Shown here: in pieces, positions 8,101 to 10,000 of the stretch
How positions within the stretch are numbered: the stretch's first letter is position 1
Layout of the letters: every line of letters starts with the position of its first letter
Assembly (NCBI RefSeq): GCF_020216885.1
Contig: NZ_JAIWON010000001.1
Location: forward strand, 1-10,000
Source: Zymomonas sp.
GTDB lineage: Bacteria > Pseudomonadota > Alphaproteobacteria > Sphingomonadales > Sphingomonadaceae
DNA length: 10,000 nt
Reading direction: 5' to 3'
Translations under genes and position numbers: made by a program
The notes under the pieces: model-generated
The model's database searches: none
The model's input: only the letters and a program-made list of their open reading frames with translations
Told to the model about the DNA's origin: nothing

Positions 8101-8575
8101 AAGCCTGAAACAACCGTAAAGAAACCCATTCATGACGGTATAGATTACGAGAGTTTTCTCTTGATCGCAGACGTCGTTGAAAGGCTTTGCTAGCTTTTCC
8201 TAAATCATGCAACAAAGCCGCCATTTGCGCCAATATCTGAATGTCTTCAGCGGTTATCCAATCATTTTCATCCTGTTGGCGTAAAATATTTCGGGTAGTG
8301 CTATTGGTCGGGATAGCGCCTTCATTATTAAAACGGCTGGCGTCCCCAACAATCCAAAGCAAATCACACTGCCCACCCCCATGTAACCAATGACAGGCAA
8401 CAGAAGTATTTCGCCTTGCTGTTTTTCGTAGTAATTTGTGAACAGTCGCCAAGCCTATTTGCGTAATAGGCGTTTGCCAGCTTCGACTTCCCTTCCGTTC
8501 ACCAAACTGATCAAGGATTCGCCGCGTTTCTTTCAGAGCATTGTTGTCGCATCGCGAGATGAATAGAACATTCAT
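5117..8575 (-). CDS. cas3: Cas2-Cas3 fusion: adaptation subunit plus HD nuclease/helicase
   Basis: The type I-F fusion joins Cas2, which binds Cas1 in spacer acquisition, to Cas3, which is recruited by the target-bound Csy complex and unwinds and cuts DNA. The product has 1152 residues (typical members about 1050-1110). The Cas2-like part is residues 1-95, opening MNVLFISRCD and containing ETRRILDQFGERKGSRSWQTP. The HD nuclease follows with H123-D124 (LLHDLGK), H148, H221-H222 and D344-H346. The helicase has Walker A ASTGTGKT (459-466), Walker B DELD (615-618), SSAT (645-648) and motif VI QLAGRVQRHRR (890-900; arginines 894 and 897). The C-terminal region (about 960-1152) is less conserved and more AT-rich at its end. 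Extra length may lie in charged stretches near 260-330. ATG 8575 overlaps the cas1 stop (ATGA) and no clear ribosome binding site precedes it, so translation is probably coupled to cas1. Confidence 0.96.
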   Translation of the reverse strand: MNVLFISRCDNNALKETRRILDQFGERKGSRSWQTPITQIGLATVHKLLRKTARRNTSVACHWLHGGGQCDLLWIVGDASRFNNEGAIPTNSTTRNILRQQDENDWITAEDIQILAQMAALLHDLGKASKAFQRRLRSRENSRNLYRHEWVSLRLFQAFVGDDTDEVWLTRLLEGKYSIKDWVSDEKYKRDGLDKLDKKDRRPFQSLPPMARAIGWLIVSHHRLPLIPVDIDKKGHKEQGYLGKKPSRLYLETLEDPLSEIEHSWNERAVKDDDLKMVEEKKNTKSYWDIERKKTFPVFDKEWQKKAAKLAQRLLVLQKKRDIEKDWLGNPYLMHLARLSLMLADHHYSSLPPESLERLSHSSRGIAKEDRTILYANTDSQSRLKQTLDEHLLGVTREAGIIAYALPNFTEYLPRLAKHKGLKKRSSIARFAWQDKAVDMATAIRKKSEKQGAFCVCMASTGTGKTLASARIINAMADPEQGMRLTYALGLRALTLQTGKSYQKDLHLNEDDLAIMVGGRASKSLFEYYSDKAEKSGSASSLDLLEEDSYISYDGCEATHPLLSRLGHDPKIRSLLSAPVLVCTVDHLVPATESLRGGRQIAPMLRLMGSDLVLDELDDYDLKDLPALTRLVYWAGMLGSRVLLSSATLPPSLVLGMYQAYLAGRKCYQFNHDPSLSLAAQDVPCLWIDEFGTSSADCVDAAQFEQAHDHFIKQRKQKLLKKEAICKGEIVPLDELYQGQEKKDLYKDLAGILRQTSLELHGRFADKDPVTGRKVSFGLIRMANIEPLFHVAQAFFALGGRPDTHIHLCVYHARFPLIQRSAIENMLDTVLNRRDPDFVYTHSDIRTALDTNPEQDHVFIILASPVCEVGRDWDLDWAIAEPSSMRALIQLAGRVQRHRRKAVEKPNIAILNTALRYFENPEKAVFRHPGFEMPKSKYGDNAYHLKTHWINDILRLEEYQIITALPRIAPLPEEERKTQDRLADLEQARICDCMLPRKDLGKSIGIGRTAKKIEPNEEMAALCWQYPQASLTGILPQWQPFRENTMEEETLLFLFDEEEEKLKLYLERKNSENHNNLYMPVDSEKKHQIELHYASDITAWNVKSLESLLEEQSENLGISLLECSKYMTKVNVLKELSGYYFNNILGFSKYKN

Positions 8576-9549
8576 AATGCAGGATCGGCCTCCATACTCA
8601 AAGCAATCTTTTTGATTGTATCAATCATAAAATCGAGCGATTCACTACGGGTAAGAGCGGCTATAGATTTTTGCCTAAAAGATGATTCTTCATCGCCTGC
8701 CATCGTCGAAAGAAAAGCCTGCGGTAAGATAGTCGCATCTTTAACTAAATCAGCGGCATCAAAAACCAACCCACCGCGGCGTGTTTTTCCGTGCAGTATC
8801 GCCAACCCATGAGGAAGCCCCAAGACCCAGGTCGCAGTAGCACCAAGGCCATAAGCCAAATAATTTCCGTGATCTAAAAAACGGTTTGCAGGATCGACAC
8901 CAGTGCCTCTTTTGGATCGGGTAAAATCGCCATATCCAACGGTTTCGGATGCCAGCTTGAACAACGCCTTTGTCAGTCTGGCTTCTTCGATCAAAAGCGT
9001 TGCAATATCAGAAGCCTCTTTTATCGCATGCTCGCTTTGATGAAGCAAAGCCGATAAACGGCGTTCATCAGGTAAAAAACTATTTTTACCAAGAGAAGGC
9101 CTAAGCCACTGTTCTTTTATACGACTGCTTCTGGCTAATTGTAACGCCTTCGCCGCCCGTAAACGTTTTTCGTCGTCGAACCAGAATTTAACCCATGCCT
9201 GCACATATTCCGTAGGACGATATTCGCTTTGTGGAGAAAACCACAAAACATCTGTTTCCTGCTCATTCGCAGAAAATAATGGTGTTCCTCCGCCACCACA
9301 AAATCCGACTAAAACACCAGCTTTCCCCAATTCACGCATAGCAGCCTGCGTTATGGATGTGCCCGTGCCCAATAGAATAGTGGTCGTATTTGCTATAGGA
9401 ATATTCCAATAAAGGGACTTGTTACCACGATCGGTAATATATTCGACCCGTCCCCCATTCACCAAAACCCGACAATATTCCAAATAGTAGATATTTGCCC
9501 GTTTCGAATGTAAAATAGTTTTCAGATCACCCGCTGCTATCTGCTTCAT
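8572..9549 (-). CDS. cas1: Cas1 (type I-F) spacer integrase
   Basis: Cas1 is the metal-dependent integrase that inserts new spacers at the leader end of arrays; in I-F it forms a complex with Cas2-3. From ATG 9549 the product has 325 residues, the usual length. The N-terminus reads LKTILHSKRANIYYLEYCRV, a strong Cas1f signature. Metal ligands fit those of the Pseudomonas protein: E189 (EEARLTKALF), H253 (AILHGKTRRGG), D264 and D267 (FDAADLVKDA), each one position below the Pseudomonas numbering E190, H254, D265 and D268. The open frame can be extended ten residues to a TTG at 9579, but those residues (KIYKYRRFS) are not like the family, so I prefer the ATG. The ribosome binding site GAAGA is weak. 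It is the first gene of the operon, overlapping cas2-3 by four bases. Confidence 0.96.
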   Translation of the reverse strand: MKQIAAGDLKTILHSKRANIYYLEYCRVLVNGGRVEYITDRGNKSLYWNIPIANTTTILLGTGTSITQAAMRELGKAGVLVGFCGGGGTPLFSANEQETDVLWFSPQSEYRPTEYVQAWVKFWFDDEKRLRAAKALQLARSSRIKEQWLRPSLGKNSFLPDERRLSALLHQSEHAIKEASDIATLLIEEARLTKALFKLASETVGYGDFTRSKRGTGVDPANRFLDHGNYLAYGLGATATWVLGLPHGLAILHGKTRRGGLVFDAADLVKDATILPQAFLSTMAGDEESSFRQKSIAALTRSESLDFMIDTIKKIALSMEADPAL

Positions 9550-9592
9550 AGAAAATCTTCTATATTTATAAATTTTCAATTTTTATTTTTAG

Positions 9593-9660
9593 ATAGTATC
9601 TATTGAACATTAAATATAACAAAAAATACTAAATAAAATATTCCTAAATTATATTTAGGA
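9593..9660 (-). promoter_or_regulatory. Presumed cas operon promoter region with dyad
   Basis: Upstream of cas1 on the minus strand lie two candidate promoters. One has -10 TATAAT (9648-9653) without a good -35. The other has TTGTTA (9617-9622) and TACTAT (9593-9598), 18 bases apart. The perfect inverted repeat TCCTAAAT-TAT-ATTTAGGA (9642-9660) encloses the TATAAT, as an operator would. The surrounding DNA is extremely AT-rich, so promoter-like matches are easy to find. Confidence 0.4.
9642..9660. repeat. 19-base dyad upstream of cas1 (candidate operator)
   Basis: TCCTAAAT (9642-9649) and ATTTAGGA (9653-9660) are perfect inverted copies around TAT. Pairing resumes outside after a one-base bulge (ATAT 9638-9641 with ATAT 9662-9665). 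It lies about 95 bases upstream of the cas1 ATG. The half-site length and spacing fit a dimeric regulator; the two G-C pairs per arm make it stand out from the AT background. Confidence 0.5.
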
Positions 9661-9934
9661 TATATATGGTAATTTAAAAATATTGAAATTTTTCTTTTAA
9701 AATAGATATTTAGGTCTTTTTTTTCACAAAAATCCCAATCATAAATATAATAAACAGAAATAAAATATTTGAATTTTTAAAAAGGAGAGCTTGTCTCTAA
9801 AGTTCGATGTAATGAAATTTTTGCCCCACATGGTCTTATTTTTTACTTGGAAGCCAGAAGCCGGTCGCAACAATTTTTTGTTACTGACTGACTTTATGAA
9901 ATGAACCATAATATAAATATTCTCTTCCATTATA

Positions 9935-10000
9935 TTATTTTGGCCAAGGAACATGGATAGTTAATGTCTTACCAGCCCCATTCCGCCAACAATGCTCCCC
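9935..10000 (-). CDS. Probable 3' end of an unidentified gene (partial, runs off the right edge)
   Basis: On the minus strand the frame from base 10000 is open for 21 codons (GEHCWRNGAGKT, then LTIHVPWPK) and stops at TAA (9937-9935). The strand-like, tryptophan-rich ending and the change to AT-rich DNA right after the stop suggest a true gene end. It would be in tandem with, and 385 bases upstream of, cas1. The family cannot be judged. The GAGKT string is not a P-loop in context, as it is 9 residues from the end of the protein. The short length makes this tentative. Confidence 0.4.
   Translation of the reverse strand, partial: GEHCWRNGAGKTLTIHVPWPK

Larger units (their letters stand above)
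1081..9549 (-). other. Type I-F CRISPR-Cas operon (cas1, cas2-3, csy1, csy2, csy3, cas6f)
   Basis: Six minus-strand genes in the canonical I-F order form one probable transcription unit. cas1 and cas2-3 overlap by 4 bases (ATGA). csy1 starts 13-25 bases after cas2-3, csy2 10 bases after csy1, csy3 52 bases after csy2, and cas6f overlaps csy3 by 11 bases. There is no room for internal terminators except perhaps the csy2-csy3 gap. All genes are full length. Adaptation (Cas1, Cas2), crRNA maturation (Cas6f), surveillance complex (Csy1-3) and effector nuclease (Cas3) are all covered, but no array is present. Confidence 0.95.
9550..9934. other. Intergenic region upstream of the cas operon
   Basis: The first part (9550-9780) is very AT-rich and holds the presumed promoter and dyad. 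A block at about 9781-9904 is visibly richer in G and C. On the plus strand it has a short frame (ATG 9812 to TGA 9902-9904, 30 codons) preceded by AAAGGAGAG (9781-9789), too far from the ATG to be a normal ribosome binding site. On the minus strand a 71-codon frame (9954 to 9739) covers the same block and overlaps the end of the upstream gene. Neither resembles a known family. An AT-only stem (9909-9916 with 9930-9937) overlaps the stop of the upstream gene. Confidence 0.5.

Noticed and set aside
9739..9954. Minus-strand frame of 71 codons upstream of cas1
   Set aside because: It starts within the probable end of another gene in a different frame, ends in a low-complexity Phe/Leu/Ile tail from AT-rich DNA, and lacks a ribosome binding site or recognisable domain. 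It was kept only as part of the GC-richer block finding.
9935..10000. GAGKT string as an ATP-binding P-loop
   Set aside because: It has no Gly or Ala at the required position five residues before GKT and lies 9 residues from the C-terminus, where no nucleotide-binding fold could follow.

Overview
The window is almost filled by a complete, apparently intact type I-F (Ypest) CRISPR-Cas gene cluster, all on the minus strand. In transcription order, from high to low coordinates, it holds cas1, a cas2-cas3 fusion, csy1 (cas8f), csy2 (cas5f), csy3 (cas7f) and csy4 (cas6f). The moderate-GC coding sequence, very AT-rich spacers and this compact I-F operon without an adjoining array fit an alphaproteobacterium such as Zymomonas mobilis. 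That species call comes from memory and was not tested.

Layout, left to right. Positions 1-129 hold the 3' end of an unidentified plus-strand gene. A long quasi-palindrome (arms about 36-42 bases, 9-base loop) lies inside its reading frame. A hairpin at 141-170 separates it from a convergent minus-strand gene (217-639) for a small membrane-anchored protein with three EF-hand loops. Positions 640-1080 are AT-rich and carry nested dyad symmetries and two hairpins behind cas6f, but no convincing gene. The cas operon occupies 1081-9549. Positions 9550-9934 hold the presumed operon promoter region, with a 19-base dyad that contains a TATAAT hexamer, and a GC-richer block of unknown nature. At 9935-10000 there is probably the last 21 codons of another minus-strand gene.

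How the genes work together, from knowledge of the family: Cas1 and Cas2-3 acquire spacers. Cas6f cuts the pre-crRNA and stays on the 3' hairpin. Csy1, Csy2, six copies of Csy3 and Cas6f with the crRNA form the Csy surveillance complex. The Cas3 part of Cas2-3 is recruited to degrade the target. The catalytic residues I can place (Cas1 E/H/D/D, Cas3 HD and helicase motifs, Cas6f H/S/Y) are all present, so the system looks functional. No CRISPR repeats occur in the window, so its arrays must lie elsewhere in the genome.

Five of the six cas genes have in-frame TTG codons upstream of the chosen start, or other longer start options. I chose ATG starts from ribosome binding sites and family alignment. 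I see no new defence system here. The less explained items are the palindrome at the left edge and the dyads in the non-coding stretches.
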